Assembly: GCF_900090045.1 (NCBI RefSeq)
Contig: NC_041787.1
Span: 1,880,001 to 1,944,000 of the forward strand
Origin: Plasmodium malariae
Lineage: Eukaryota > Apicomplexa > Aconoidasida > Haemosporida > Plasmodiidae
Length of the DNA stretch: 64,000 nt
Reading direction: 5' to 3'
This document shows positions 12,901-24,262 of this stretch, piece after piece. Under the pieces are notes generated by a model. That model had not been told where the DNA came from, searched no databases, and saw nothing but the letters and a program-made list of their open reading frames with translations. Within the stretch, counting starts at the first letter, position 1; the number at the start of each line of letters is the position of its first letter. A program made the translations under genes and the position numbers.

Positions 12901-15787
12901 ATGAGGGAAAATACTTGGAATCAAAAGGATCCCCTACATTTTATAATCAACGAAGAAGAAGAATTTTTAAATATATTTAATTATAAAAATGTAAAATGTT
13001 ATAAATCCTCTAGCTATATCTATATTGGGCAAACCACAAGTACACAATATACTCTATAATGCATTGTGTGAATCATCTGATAATTTGTTTTAACACACAA
13101 TGGAAAAAAAAAATATATAATTTTCTTAACATTAAATTTCTAGTATTTTTTAGTAATTCATAGTAATCTATTAAAAAATAGCTAATTGCACGTTTTAAAA
13201 AAAACGCTAAAACATTGATAGCATAGAAAAAATTATAAGTAAAATTAATTACTTGATTCGAAATCACGCGCATACATATATATATATATATATATATGTA
13301 TGCTCGCGCATATTGCTTTATTTTTTGTGGTACCTGCAGGAGAGAACGAAGATTGCGGGGGAAAAGAAAACGAGTGCGAAGGACGAAATAAAAAAAGCAA
13401 AGATATCAAAAAAACTGAAACAAAAGAATACGCATCAAATAATCAAGAAAAGACAGATAAGAAAAAGAAAAAGATAAGTAATAAAAATATAAAAGATGGG
13501 TATGGAATTTTAATAACTCTAAGCAAAAACATTTCCAATGAAGAAATATTAGTAAATAAATTTATCGGTAACTGGAATAATGGCAAAAAAAGTGGTTTAG
13601 GACTTAACATATTTTTAAACAAAAATATATATTTTGGTTACTATGAAAATAATTTAAGAAATGGTTGGGGTTATTTTAAATGGAAGAATAGCGGTTCTAC
13701 TTATGAAGGTAATTGGCTTAATAATTCTATGAATGGTAAAGGAATGTATAGGAATAGGAGTTTTACATTCGATGGTGCGTTTTATAATAACAAGTTTATG
13801 AATTCTTATGGTGAATGGGTTGACGTATTTGAGTTGGAAAGAAGGAGTAGTAAAACTACAATGGTAAACACGAATATAATTTCTAGAAATAGCAACAGTA
13901 ATAGCAGTAGTAATGGCAGTTGTAATAGTAATAATAATGGAGGTGATGGTATAGATTTAATTTTACTACCTTTTGATTTTTTAAAAATTAATTTGAAAAA
14001 AATTGCTCATATAATTAAATACAGTTTTAACAAAATCCCCTTCATTATGTGCTCTAAAAAGTTTACGGAGAAATATACCAATTTTAATTTGTCTAAACTT
14101 ATATTTTTAAGTTATTACTGTAGCTCCGCTGAATTAATAAGCGATATGAAGTTGCAGCATTTACTTTTTGATGATTCTGAAAATAATGTTTGCGAAAAAA
14201 AAGAAGATAGAAAGGAAGAGATTAAAAAAGAGGGAAAAGCATGTTTGAAGTCAAGGTTCAATAAGTATAATTCTTCTTTATCCGAAAACTCTACTCGCTC
14301 AGACTTTGATGACCAACTAACTAATGCAAAAATCCAAAATGAGAACAGCAATTTTATTGATTCTAATCATTCTAGTAATTCTGAAGAGTTTCAAGAGGAC
14401 AACCATTGTAGTGTTTCTAACGCACTTAACTTTTCAAGTGCATCTGACACAAATGCCACTTCAGACTCCTCTAGTTTCTCCAGTTTATCATTCATTTCTA
14501 GAAGTTCACGTATGAAAATGGATAGACGTGTTGATAAGGATATAAATAATTATAATGAGCTCATATCGAATCATATTGCTTTGAATGAAAACGAAAGTAA
14601 AGAAGGTACTAGTGGAAGTATGTTAAAGGAGTACATAAAAAGTACGAGTAAATCAAATTCCTCAAAGGGTGAAAAGAGTCGTAAAACATGTTCAGAAAGT
14701 AGTAATAATAATACTAACACAAGTGATTATCATAATAATAGTGAGGAGAACCATAATAATTGCTTCAATTCAGAAGAAATTAAAAGAAATGAAATACACA
14801 ATTTAATTAACAAATACTTAAATATTTATGTGGAACCTGAAGACAGTGGTAGTGATTACTCCATAATGTCCAGTGGGACAGAAAATAATGACAATAATAT
14901 AAATTTGAGTAAGGATAAAAAAGAAGAATATATTCTCAAAAAAAGCAAAGTGCCGAAAAAACATGAAATACTTAAGGATGTAGAAGAAGAAGATACACAA
15001 GAAGGATTAATCCCCCACAGACAAACGAACTCTAAACGCATAGACATAAATGACACTAATGGTGAACAAAATGATTACTCAACTAATATTAATAAACAAA
15101 TTGAAAATGAAATAGAAAAAATAAAAATAGACATTAATTTTTTGCATAAATTAACCAGCTGTAATTTATCCTGCACATATATGATAAAGAGAAAGATAAA
15201 AAAATCTTTGATGATGAAATATCCATTCATAATTAGCTTAAATATGAGAAACATCATAAATAAACATGAAAAGTTAGCTAGCGAATTACTCCTACGAAAT
15301 TGCAAGATACCCGATTATTGGTAATAAAATTAGGGGCACAAAACATATCAGCACACCGCTAATGTGTAGTAGTACGCTATTAATGCTTAGTAGAACACCG
15401 TTAATGTATCACTAATGGATGTGCCTTCGCATTTGAAAAACTGCTGATATATATACATACAAATGTACGTGCGTCATATGCTTTTTCTGCAGGGCTTTAG
15501 AGAACTATTTTGGTAGCTCAGAGAACAAGCATCCTGAAGAAATTTTTACACCTCTGTACTTCGATTTTAATAATTCATACAAAGATCCTACTAATCATTC
15601 CTGGATGGGTGAATATAACAACTTAAATAAAAATGAATTCCAACAGAAATGCAATCTTAACTTCTTCCTGATTACTGATTTACTAGTAGATGAAACAAAA
15701 GATATACAATATTTAAAAAGTTTAATAAAAAATAAATTTAGCAGTTATTTATATTTAAATAACTTGTTCTTTGTGGTAATTGAGTAG
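12901..15787 (+). CDS. MORN-repeat protein
   Basis: Three exons, 12901-13039, 13340-15320 and 15493-15787, close in phase to 804 residues. Donors are GTACAC and GTAATA; acceptors are CTGCAG and TTCTGCAG. The second junction restores a Trp codon (TG/G). About four MORN repeats are encoded at roughly 13560-13800: FIGNWNNGKKSGLG, YFGYYENNLRNGWGYFKW, YEGNWLNNSMNGKGMY and FDGAFYNNKFM. MORN arrays bind membranes or act as scaffolds, in apicomplexans often at the inner membrane complex; which applies here is unknown. The middle (about 13880-15120) is Ser/Asn/Glu-rich low complexity. The last 200 residues return to ordered composition (KIDINFLHKLTSCNLSCTY to FVVIE) and may form a conserved C-terminal domain. 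The start in exon 1 is the least certain boundary. Confidence 0.85.
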
Positions 15788-16458
15788 TTACCACTATTTT
15801 TCTTATATAAACAGTTAAAAAAAAAAAAAAAAAATCATAATGACTCTTCATTATACAAAGTATACTGCATTTTGTTATGTTTTAAAATGTAAAAAAGGGG
15901 ATAAGGCATGGGAAAAACTTAAAAGCTAATTAAAACTTATGATATCTCCAAGTTGAAATAACATAAAAGATTATGCAATATTTGACAAGATGATAAGTGG
16001 ACAAGCACCTCTAGTCAAATATTTATACCGCATAATGCGGGAATACTTAAAAATGAAGAAGCTTAAGATGACGTATATAAATACACGCAATTAAATAAAC
16101 GTATATACATATATATATACATGCACAGACATATTCGTATGTACGCATATACATATTTGTACTTAAGCATGGATATATTTGTATGTAAGCATGTACACAT
16201 TTGTATGTACGCATGTACACATTTGTATGTACGCATGCAAATATGCCAATTTTCATATCTCCATGCATGTTTCAGAGTGTGCACATGAATGTGCCCGCTT
16301 TTGTAAGTCCCCTGTTATACAACGTTTTTGCTCCAAATGCAAACGAGATATTTTAAATATATTTTAAAAAAATATATATTCACACATAAAATACAAGTAG
16401 TAAGCTAGTCTTAAAATGGCAAAAGAGAATGCAAACGAAAATGAGATCGAAAAAGAAG
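15788..16458. other. Convergent intergenic region with a TATG/TACGCATG-rich repeat
   Basis: This 3'-to-3' spacer lies between the MORN gene and MCMBP. At about 16130-16240 there are four to five imperfect copies of a unit of about 18-20 bp containing CATTTGTATGTACGCATG. Open frames of about 70 codons on both strands across it are repeat artefacts. Confidence 0.7.
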
Positions 16459-19400
16459 TTAAATATAAATTTTGCTTAAATGACTGAGCCTTAATCTTCT
16501 TTCACTTTCCAGTTTCATTATGTAATTCCAATGGTCTTTATTTATTTCATTGCAACCCTCTGAAAAGGCTAAAATTCTAGACATGCATATCCAAGAATTT
16601 AAAACGAATTGGTTTATGTCTTTACTTTTCTGTCTAAGGGCAACAAAAGAATCAGTAATGTAATTTGTCATGTCCTCATGAATTTTTGCAGAATCATTTT
16701 TTAATAATATATAATTTATGTATCTCCTAAATTGAATTAGTTCACTTTCACTTGGTTTGTAATCCTCATAAGTGTTAATAAATTCAGTTGAAAAGGTGCT
16801 ATTCGAGTGTCCTTCATAATTGTACACATGTTCACTATTTTTATTATCTCTAATTATATTTTTTGTATCATTTTCATTTTTTCCAATATTTTCTTTGCTT
16901 AAATTATTCTTTTCCTTTCCATACGAGTCCCTACTAGAATAATGGTTACTTTTATTTTCATTTAGTTTTTCCATCTTTTTTTTGTGATATATAGGAATAG
17001 TTATATCAACGTAATTTGAAAACATGGACTTCTTTTTTGACAAAATTAATATGTTAAACTGAGTTTCGAAAGTAATATCTGTGTTAAATATATGAGGAAT
17101 TTCTTGAGACGTGACTAATCTTTCTATACAGTGAAAATTCTTTTTACTAATGTGGTTCAGCTTACCAGCATCTAACACACATTCATCAAATACTACATAA
17201 GTATTATTTGCTAATTGAAGTTTTCCTTTTTTTAACTCACCATTACGATGATTCATGACTGATACTAAATATTCGTTGCTTAGTTTGTTTAGAAAAAGGG
17301 GGATGTATCTATGGAGGGGAACTAAGCTTTTAATCATTTTGTTCATTTTGTTCATTTTGTTCATTTTGTTCATTTTGTTCATTTTGTTCATTTTGTTCAT
17401 TTTGTACATTTCGTTCATTTCGTTCATTTCGTTCATTTTGTACATTTCGTTCATTTTGTTCATTTTGTTCAATTTTCTTGAGCTGTCAAAAGAAGAATTA
17501 TTTTGTTCGCTCTTAAATTCTTCTGCATGTAATTTGCTTTCATTTATTTGGGAACAATACACCTTTTTCGCACGTTCCGGATTATTAAGTTTTTCATTTA
17601 GTTCTTTCTCAATTATCTTCTCTTTTGTAGTAGTTTGCGAAAATTGATTATTCTGATCATTTTTCAAATCAGTTGGTTCATCAGTTGTTTCCTTAGTTCT
17701 AGGGTGAGCTGATAATCCCGTTGGCGATACATCTGATCCCTCATTTGATGATATGTTAAAAAGGTTTAAACTAATTTTCCCCAACTTTAACTTATTATTT
17801 TTTATATAACTACCACATAAATAGAAGAAAAAGTAATGAGAAACCAACAAATCATGAAATAAGGAAGTGGAAATATAGATGAGCAGGTGTTTCCTTAGCT
17901 CACTGACGGTTTTAAATGGACCTTTTTCTAGAATATTTGAGAGTTCATTAGTAAATAATATACAATTATTTATCGGGTTGAAATAGTTAATCTTCGTATA
18001 TTGGAATACGTGAATACAAGGATACTTTAAAAAGTTTTGGTCATAATAAAAATAAAAATTGAAATTCTTTTTACAATCATCATAATCCTTAATTTGACGT
18101 TTACGGTATATTCCGATCACTTCAATTACATCATTCAGTTTTAAGAAATCTTTTTCATTTGTTCCGTTGTATTGGCTATTATCATCGTATATTTTTAGAA
18201 TACATCTAATTTTATTCCTTTTACACGTAAAATCGCCTTCTTCTGGTTCTTCCTCCCTACTTTGTGTACTACTATTTAAGATAATTTCTTTAGTTTCTTT
18301 ACAATGTGTATTTATGCCTTCTTCCAAATTGCACATTTCACTGCTACAAATATATTTTTCCTGTAACAGATTTATGTTATGAGCACCGCTGTAATTACTA
18401 CTATTGCGACTACAATTATTACTGTGCAGGCAACTAGAAATATCAGTAGAAGAATTTGAGCAGGTATTATAATTAGAAATACATTCAATATTCGCAATAT
18501 TCTCAGTATTTGTAGCATTTTCAATTTTTACGAAATCGTTTTTATTTTTTAAAAAATTTTCACAATTACTATGATACGAAGAATACTCATACAATTCTTT
18601 GCACCAAGAGCTTTTACTACCTGGAATATTAGTACCTAAAAATAAATACCTCTTCCAGTATTTTTTAAAATTATTATCGTTTTCATAAAAATAGGTATCA
18701 TTATAATCTTGGAAAGCATAATCTTTTTTTAGATAATCTTCTTTCTTTTGATTATCATTAATATTTACGTCTGTCTTTTTGTTCTCTGCATTCTGCATAT
18801 TCTCGCATGCCTTCTGATTTATTGCTCCTTCTTCTACTTCTTTATTCAATTTGGCATCTTCTTCTCTATAACATTTTTCAAAATTTAATTCGTAATATTC
18901 CCCTATATGTTTTTTGCCATTATCTTCTATTATTTCCCAGTTATCATCCGTATCAATATAGTCTTTATATTTTGAGCTCTTTAATATAAGCTCTCCATTT
19001 ATTTTATTTCTTAATTTATAAATTCCTAAATAACTTTCTGGTGAAATAATTTGCTGAACCATACAGGTCCACCTAACTAAAGTGGCATCTTTTAGTTCTT
19101 CTAAATTCTCAATGGTATTTATACACAAACATCTTTCTACTAAGTCGCTACAAACAAATAAATTTTCCTTTTTTTTTTTAACATTCATCCCATGCGAGTC
19201 CTTTTTCGAAGTTAACTCATTCGTACAACAATATTTCTCATTTAAATTTGACTTGGTACCCTTTTTTTCATTACAATTCATTGATTCTTCTACAAAGGAA
19301 GGTTCCTCAGCGAAACTACACTGATCCCCCTCCTTCGTGTGTACGCAATTTTCCCGCGCTCCGCTTTTTCCCATTTCGTTCTTCACCACTTGATTCATTA

Positions 19401-19602
19401 CTACTTCTTTCGCCTCTACGTGCTTTATCTCTACATTATGACCCCCTTCGTTCTTTTCTGCTTCATTCTTTTTTCGATTATTTCCAAGTTTTATGTATTT
19501 ATTGACTACAATACCTTCATCCCAGTAGGAGTCAATTTCCTCATTGCCATATATTTTTGTGTAATTCATAAAACACTCGTCAATTTGCTTTAATACGTTC
19601 AT
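16459..19602 (-). CDS. MCMBP: Mini-chromosome maintenance complex-binding protein (MCMBP)
   Basis: A single exon of 1,047 codons from ATG at 19602. Family signatures are present. Near residue 170 is ATLVRWTCMVQQIISPESYL, matching the MCMBP N-terminal block. Further on are FETQFNILILSKKKSM and VDITIPIYHKK, and a C-terminal helix YIMKLESERRLRLSHL. The family binds MCM2-7 and helps load or unload it in replication. The protein is well over the roughly 640 residues of animal homologues because of Asn/Glu/Lys-rich insertions, including a Met-Asn-Lys tripeptide repeat (17331-17472). It is convergent with the MORN gene and divergent from the small candidate gene at 20150. Confidence 0.88.
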   Translation of the reverse strand: MNVLKQIDECFMNYTKIYGNEEIDSYWDEGIVVNKYIKLGNNRKKNEAEKNEGGHNVEIKHVEAKEVVMNQVVKNEMGKSGARENCVHTKEGDQCSFAEEPSFVEESMNCNEKKGTKSNLNEKYCCTNELTSKKDSHGMNVKKKKENLFVCSDLVERCLCINTIENLEELKDATLVRWTCMVQQIISPESYLGIYKLRNKINGELILKSSKYKDYIDTDDNWEIIEDNGKKHIGEYYELNFEKCYREEDAKLNKEVEEGAINQKACENMQNAENKKTDVNINDNQKKEDYLKKDYAFQDYNDTYFYENDNNFKKYWKRYLFLGTNIPGSKSSWCKELYEYSSYHSNCENFLKNKNDFVKIENATNTENIANIECISNYNTCSNSSTDISSCLHSNNCSRNSSNYSGAHNINLLQEKYICSSEMCNLEEGINTHCKETKEIILNSSTQSREEEPEEGDFTCKRNKIRCILKIYDDNSQYNGTNEKDFLKLNDVIEVIGIYRKRQIKDYDDCKKNFNFYFYYDQNFLKYPCIHVFQYTKINYFNPINNCILFTNELSNILEKGPFKTVSELRKHLLIYISTSLFHDLLVSHYFFFYLCGSYIKNNKLKLGKISLNLFNISSNEGSDVSPTGLSAHPRTKETTDEPTDLKNDQNNQFSQTTTKEKIIEKELNEKLNNPERAKKVYCSQINESKLHAEEFKSEQNNSSFDSSRKLNKMNKMNEMYKMNEMNEMNEMYKMNKMNKMNKMNKMNKMNKMNKMIKSLVPLHRYIPLFLNKLSNEYLVSVMNHRNGELKKGKLQLANNTYVVFDECVLDAGKLNHISKKNFHCIERLVTSQEIPHIFNTDITFETQFNILILSKKKSMFSNYVDITIPIYHKKKMEKLNENKSNHYSSRDSYGKEKNNLSKENIGKNENDTKNIIRDNKNSEHVYNYEGHSNSTFSTEFINTYEDYKPSESELIQFRRYINYILLKNDSAKIHEDMTNYITDSFVALRQKSKDINQFVLNSWICMSRILAFSEGCNEINKDHWNYIMKLESERRLRLSHLSKIYI
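17331..17472 (-). repeat. 9-bp coding repeat (Met-Asn-Lys tripeptides) inside MCMBP
   Basis: TTCATTTTG repeats on the + strand with near-perfect 9-base period, about 15 copies, some with TACATTTCG or TTCATTTCG variants. It reads in the gene's frame as NKM/NEM/YKM tripeptides, so length changes keep the frame. Confidence 0.95.
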
Positions 19603-20149
19603 TTTGAAAAATGTGAAAGGGGAAAAAGCGACACATAAGTATGCGTGTATAAACTTTGAAAAATTTTTATTTTACAAAACATACGCATAAACGTATACAT
19701 ATAGATACATATTCATACATACCTATGTATCACTTTATTTTTTTTTTTTATTGGAACTGTATTCTTCTTTTTAAATCAAAAACCACTTCTCACAAGGAAT
19801 AGTCATTTTTTTTTTTGTGTCATCTGCTTTTTAAAATGTTTTTCTCCTCGTCTTTTTCCTTTTTATATATAAAGATCTATTTTTCACACGATAATGATCG
19901 CTTGCAAATTTTGTTACTTGTTATGTGCGAGCACACGTACGCGTGTACACATGTATACATATATGAATAAATACGTACCCATATATATTTATATATATGT
20001 GTATGTATGAATTGACGTATTGACGTATTGACGTACTGATGTATTTATATATACAAATATATATAATAGTTTTTTTTTTTTGCATCCCTTAGCACCCCTT
20101 CGAGAGTGAAAGTTATATATTTTTAATATACATATTTTTTTCTATATTG
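19603..20149. other. Intergenic region upstream of MCMBP
   Basis: About 550 bases of AT-rich divergent spacer with T-rich tracts and a run of GACGTATT-type repeats at about 20013-20040. No gene is visible. It presumably carries the MCMBP promoter. Confidence 0.6.
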
Positions 20150-20774
20150 ATGTATTTATTCTATAATAATTTAAGAAATATTCGTTTTATTAAAAACGTT
20201 CAAATGATTAGTTATTTCAGTTTTAGAAATGGGGCTATCGTTCAAGTGAAAGTATTACTTAATATTATGCATAATGAAAGTTACATATATTTCTATGTGT
20301 ATATATATTATTTAATGCTTACAAGGATAATATATATATGCTTTAACTTTTCTTTACTCTAACATTTCAGAATAACAAATCAAATTTTTTTTTTTTTATT
20401 AATTTTTATGAAAAAAATGGGAGAATAAAAATCATTTAATTTAAATGCTACAAACTGGAGTAAATGCAGTAAACATATTATATGTTAATAATAATATATC
20501 TAACCATGGGATAATCTAATTATTGTTTTTTATTATTATAATATTATAAGAATATTATGTCATAATAATGTTACATCGTAATATTATTATATCTTGTTTA
20601 TTTCATTTACATTTTTTTTTTTTTTTTTTTTTACTTTTCCTGCTTATGTTTGTAACATTAGCTAAAATAACTTTCGCTGATAAATTTATTCTCCTGCGTC
20701 CTCCAAACGTTAGAAGCTCAAAGCATCATAAAAAGGAAGTAAAAACATTATTAGGACATACGGAGCATTATTAA
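20150..20774 (+). CDS. Possible small gene, function unknown
   Basis: The end of this interval looks coding. After a poly-T tract and an AG at 20660-20661, bases 20662-20774 read KITFADKFILLRPP and then a basic stretch to KTLLGHTEHY and a stop, with composition unlike the spacer. Two readings are possible. One is an unspliced 68-residue protein from ATG at 20568, with a Phe-rich hydrophobic start encoded by the poly-T. The other is a spliced gene with an upstream exon from ATG at 20150 (MYLFYNNLRNIRFIKNVQ). The most natural donor (20246) gives the wrong phase; phase-correct donors (A/GTTATT or A/GTTTTA) are weaker. I do not recognise the product. The C-terminal exon is more credible than the overall model. 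Confidence 0.35.
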
Positions 20775-21369
20775 TTATAAATATATATAATACATATGGA
20801 TACACATATAAACGTGTGTAGCACAAAAATTTTACACTTATTTTTTTTAACCCCATTTCGGACTATTTTCGAAATATTTTATAAGAAACCGGTTAGAATT
20901 ATTAAAAATTTTTAAAGAAATGTGTTTACGTGCCTTCTAAAATTGAAAGTCTATATGAAAAACAAAAACAAAATTAAAAACACAAAAACACAAAGCAAGA
21001 ACACATAACAAAAAAAACACACACAAAAAAAGATAATAGCAAAGCAATAAGAATACAAAAAAAAAAAAAAAAAAAATTTTTTTTTTGGGGGGTCGTAAAA
21101 TCAAAAAAAAAAAAAAAAAAAAAAAACATTTATGAAATTATATTAATGTGAGATAATAAGGATGTAGAACTTTAAAAGAATTAAACACATGCAAAAATTA
21201 GAAGTAAAAAATGCAGATCATATTAATAGTTTTAATTTTACACATGTCATGAAAGTATACCATATGGTGTATAAAACGACCCCATTTACATATTTCAAAT
21301 TTGATAAAATATATATACATATATGTATTTATGCGTATACTGTGCATTCATATTCTCTTTAGATCATTT
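20775..21369. other. Convergent intergenic region with homopolymer blocks
   Basis: No gene seen. At about 21058-21126 there is a block of poly-A, then T, then G6, then another poly-A run of more than 20. It sits in the 3' region of the first P1/S1 nuclease. Confidence 0.6.
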
Positions 21370-22350
21370 TTACAAATCACTGGGAACGTTGTCAAGTATG
21401 TCCTTTAAGTACTCTGCTAATCTATAACCAGCTATAGCAATTTGTTTGTTCAAGATCTTTTTTAATTGGGTTATAAAATGTTTAGGGATTGGAAATTGCC
21501 TACATTTAGTTAAAATGGGGGCTGGTAATTGTCTATAAACATAATCAATGGCTAAACGGTGCGATTCGCTTACTATTTCATCTATGTATGATACTTTATC
21601 ACTTGGAATTCTTAACTGTCTTGGAAATAAAGTACGTGGATAAGTTGTCGTTAATTTATCTGCTAACTTCTTTATATCTTGTGGAGTAGAATTAAACCAT
21701 TTCTTTTTTCTTGAGTTAAAAACATTGTCACATAAATAATGTATATTTCCTACAAGTTTTCCAAAAGTTACAGTGATAAGGTTTCCTCCCTTATCACCAC
21801 TTGTTAGATGTGAATTAAAGAAGTTTATTGTATGTAATGGTTGATGAATATCACCAAATACATGAATGAAAAATCTTAAATAAAAATTATAAGAATAATA
21901 TGTTCCTGTGAGATTCCTTCTTCCAACACCTACTAAAGTTTTATAGATATGTTTTGTTATACCAGAAGCAGTATTTTTTCCTTTATGTGCATACATATCA
22001 TAAGGACTTAAATATATACCGGTAGGATTATATGGCTCCTTAACATAATGCCAGTCGTTAAAAATATCTAAAATTTCATTTCTTCTAACACTGAATTGAT
22101 AAGGAGCTCTTCTGGGATCTATTGGTTTTATAGCATCTGGCCATACTGCACCCTTTATTGGACTTCTCAATTTGTCATCATAACTTTTCTCAAAAATTCT
22201 ATCAAGAATGCTCTGGTGATGAGGAGTTAAAATATCATACGCAATTTGACTTATTATCATGTGAGGCTCATCTGACCAGCCAGCTATACTTTTAATAAAA
22301 AGTATTCCATAAAGCAACACTAACCTAATCATGATTCTTACACAAAACAT
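21370..22350 (-). CDS. P1/S1 nuclease, secreted (copy A)
   Basis: A single exon of 326 codons. A hydrophobic signal peptide (about residues 8-24) precedes GWSDEPH. After cleavage the Trp becomes residue 1, whose amino group is a zinc ligand in the P1 nuclease family, with His at position 6. The other trinuclear-zinc ligands are visible: Asp in AVWPD, His in DWHYV, His/Asp/His in FFIHVFGDIHQPLH, and His plus Asp in NIHYLCDNV. The family cleaves single-stranded DNA/RNA and 3'-nucleotides in the secretory pathway or outside the cell. A second ATG six codons in (22332) would also keep the signal peptide. A related gene lies upstream on the same strand at 24263-25252, so the two look like an old tandem duplication. 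Confidence 0.93.
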   Translation of the reverse strand: MFCVRIMIRLVLLYGILFIKSIAGWSDEPHMIISQIAYDILTPHHQSILDRIFEKSYDDKLRSPIKGAVWPDAIKPIDPRRAPYQFSVRRNEILDIFNDWHYVKEPYNPTGIYLSPYDMYAHKGKNTASGITKHIYKTLVGVGRRNLTGTYYSYNFYLRFFIHVFGDIHQPLHTINFFNSHLTSGDKGGNLITVTFGKLVGNIHYLCDNVFNSRKKKWFNSTPQDIKKLADKLTTTYPRTLFPRQLRIPSDKVSYIDEIVSESHRLAIDYVYRQLPAPILTKCRQFPIPKHFITQLKKILNKQIAIAGYRLAEYLKDILDNVPSDL

Positions 22351-24262
22351 TGATTAAGCGTTTACGCGGACGGGGTATATATGCATATATATATGCACAC
22401 ACGTATATATATTTTTCACTTTAAAAGGGGTTTGGAACACCTTTAGAACTAGAAAGTTAAATTTTAAAAAATAGAAATTCAACTGTGCAATACAGCTGCC
22501 GTCACTCAAAAATTGTACTTCAATCTAAACGATCAAACTTAATATAAACTTTTAAACAGACAAATGCATTAATGTATACGCATAAATAGATGTATGTATA
22601 TATATGGGGCACACTGTGAAAATTGTTTTGAAGGAGTTTAAATTTAAAACGTATTATTTATGGAAAAAAAAAAAAAAAAATTATCATTAGAACTGTTATA
22701 TCTTAAAACACCTTATGATTCATATAAAAAAAAGAAGAAGCATTTTTCACATGTCTTTAAAAATATATATTATTCACGCATATATTCATATGTTTGTATG
22801 TATAATGATACAAAATGTTCAAAAGTAGTAATGTGTAAATACGCAAATATTCAAACATCAATGTACAATTTTTTGTATTAATGAAATTTTACAAAAAAAA
22901 AAGTTTATTCTTGTTTTAAATTCATAATATTTGTTAAAATTTTAAATATATTCTAATAATTCATTTATACAAAGACACGTATGTATTTTATAATTTTAAA
23001 TGGAAAAAAAATTAAATTATATTTATGAAAAAAAATAAAATAATTAAATTAAAAAATATTTTTATAAATAATAACCAGGAGAAAAAACAAAATCGATTGA
23101 AACAAAAATATCTATATAATAGTGTAGTTAGTAAAATCGATGAACACGAAAAATAGCGAGTGCACCAAAGTCCAAAGAACATCTCAGAAAAATATGTTTT
23201 CTCACTTAAAATATATTCATTAAAAAGTGTTCATACGTGCACCAAATTTTAGATGTGATACATAAAAAAAAACTTGTGCACTCTCTTTTACATTTCCAAA
23301 AAGAATAAATCTTGCATTTCCAGAGGAAAAATTTTACATTTCATAATATTTTGTATACACACTTTTGTGCATATGTGCAAATGTTTAATCATGTATCCAT
23401 GCATAGAGGCGCACATAAATCTAAATGGTGTTGGCACATGTATTTTTTCCGGACGTTTTACTTTTTGATCTTTATACCCGATTTAAAAATTACTTCACCG
23501 AAATGTGGTATTAAGATTATAATTAGGAAAAATTCCTTCAAGTATTTAATTTTTTGAATATACGACTACACGAATGCTGCATTTTTATTTTTTATTTTAT
23601 TTTTTTTTTTAAAGTAATAATTTGCAACTTTCATTTCAAAATAGAGCAATTAAAACGGGATAACAATTTTTAGAAATATCCGAAACGGAGGAAGGCAGAG
23701 AACACACATATATATAAATGAACAGGCAAAATATTGAGTAAAACAAAAAAAAATATTTACAGATACAATTTATGTTATTTCTGGAAATTATGATTTTGTT
23801 CTACTTCCAACTTTAACTCAGTTATAAATAAATAAATGTATGCCTCTATGTAACCGACTGTTTACATATATTATATAAGGTGCGTGCATATGTATGCACG
23901 TTCCACAACAAAGCTACTTAAACGTTATGCAAGTGATGAACGAAAATCTAACGTATACCACCAAAATAAAACGGGTCGATATATGCATATAAACGTACAT
24001 ATATATATATATATTTTTTTTTATGTTATATATATTATACATACCTACACAAATGGTAAAACATTTATAAGCAGAAAAATTGGGGAAATAAATAAAATTA
24101 TTTTTTCACATAAAAAATGATACATTAATGAAGTACAATGAGTAAACCTACATAAAATTATTAATGCACCAAATGAAAGGTGCAAAATCGAAATAGAGAT
24201 AAGGATAAAAAGAAAAAAAAAAAAAAAAAAAAAAAAACCATCATGCGTAAGCAAGTTTTCTT
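22351..24262. other. Intergenic region between the two P1/S1 nucleases
   Basis: About 1.9 kb of AT-rich sequence with poly-A tracts (22661-22680, 24212-24236) and no recognisable third nuclease copy. Open frames of 64-81 codons on the + strand at 22660, 23274 and 23884 are Lys/Tyr/Ile-rich and are rejected. Confidence 0.65.

Noticed and set aside
17255..17647. 130-codon + strand frame
   Set aside because: It is antisense to the MCMBP coding repeat and consists of FILFILFIL; the minus frame is the gene.
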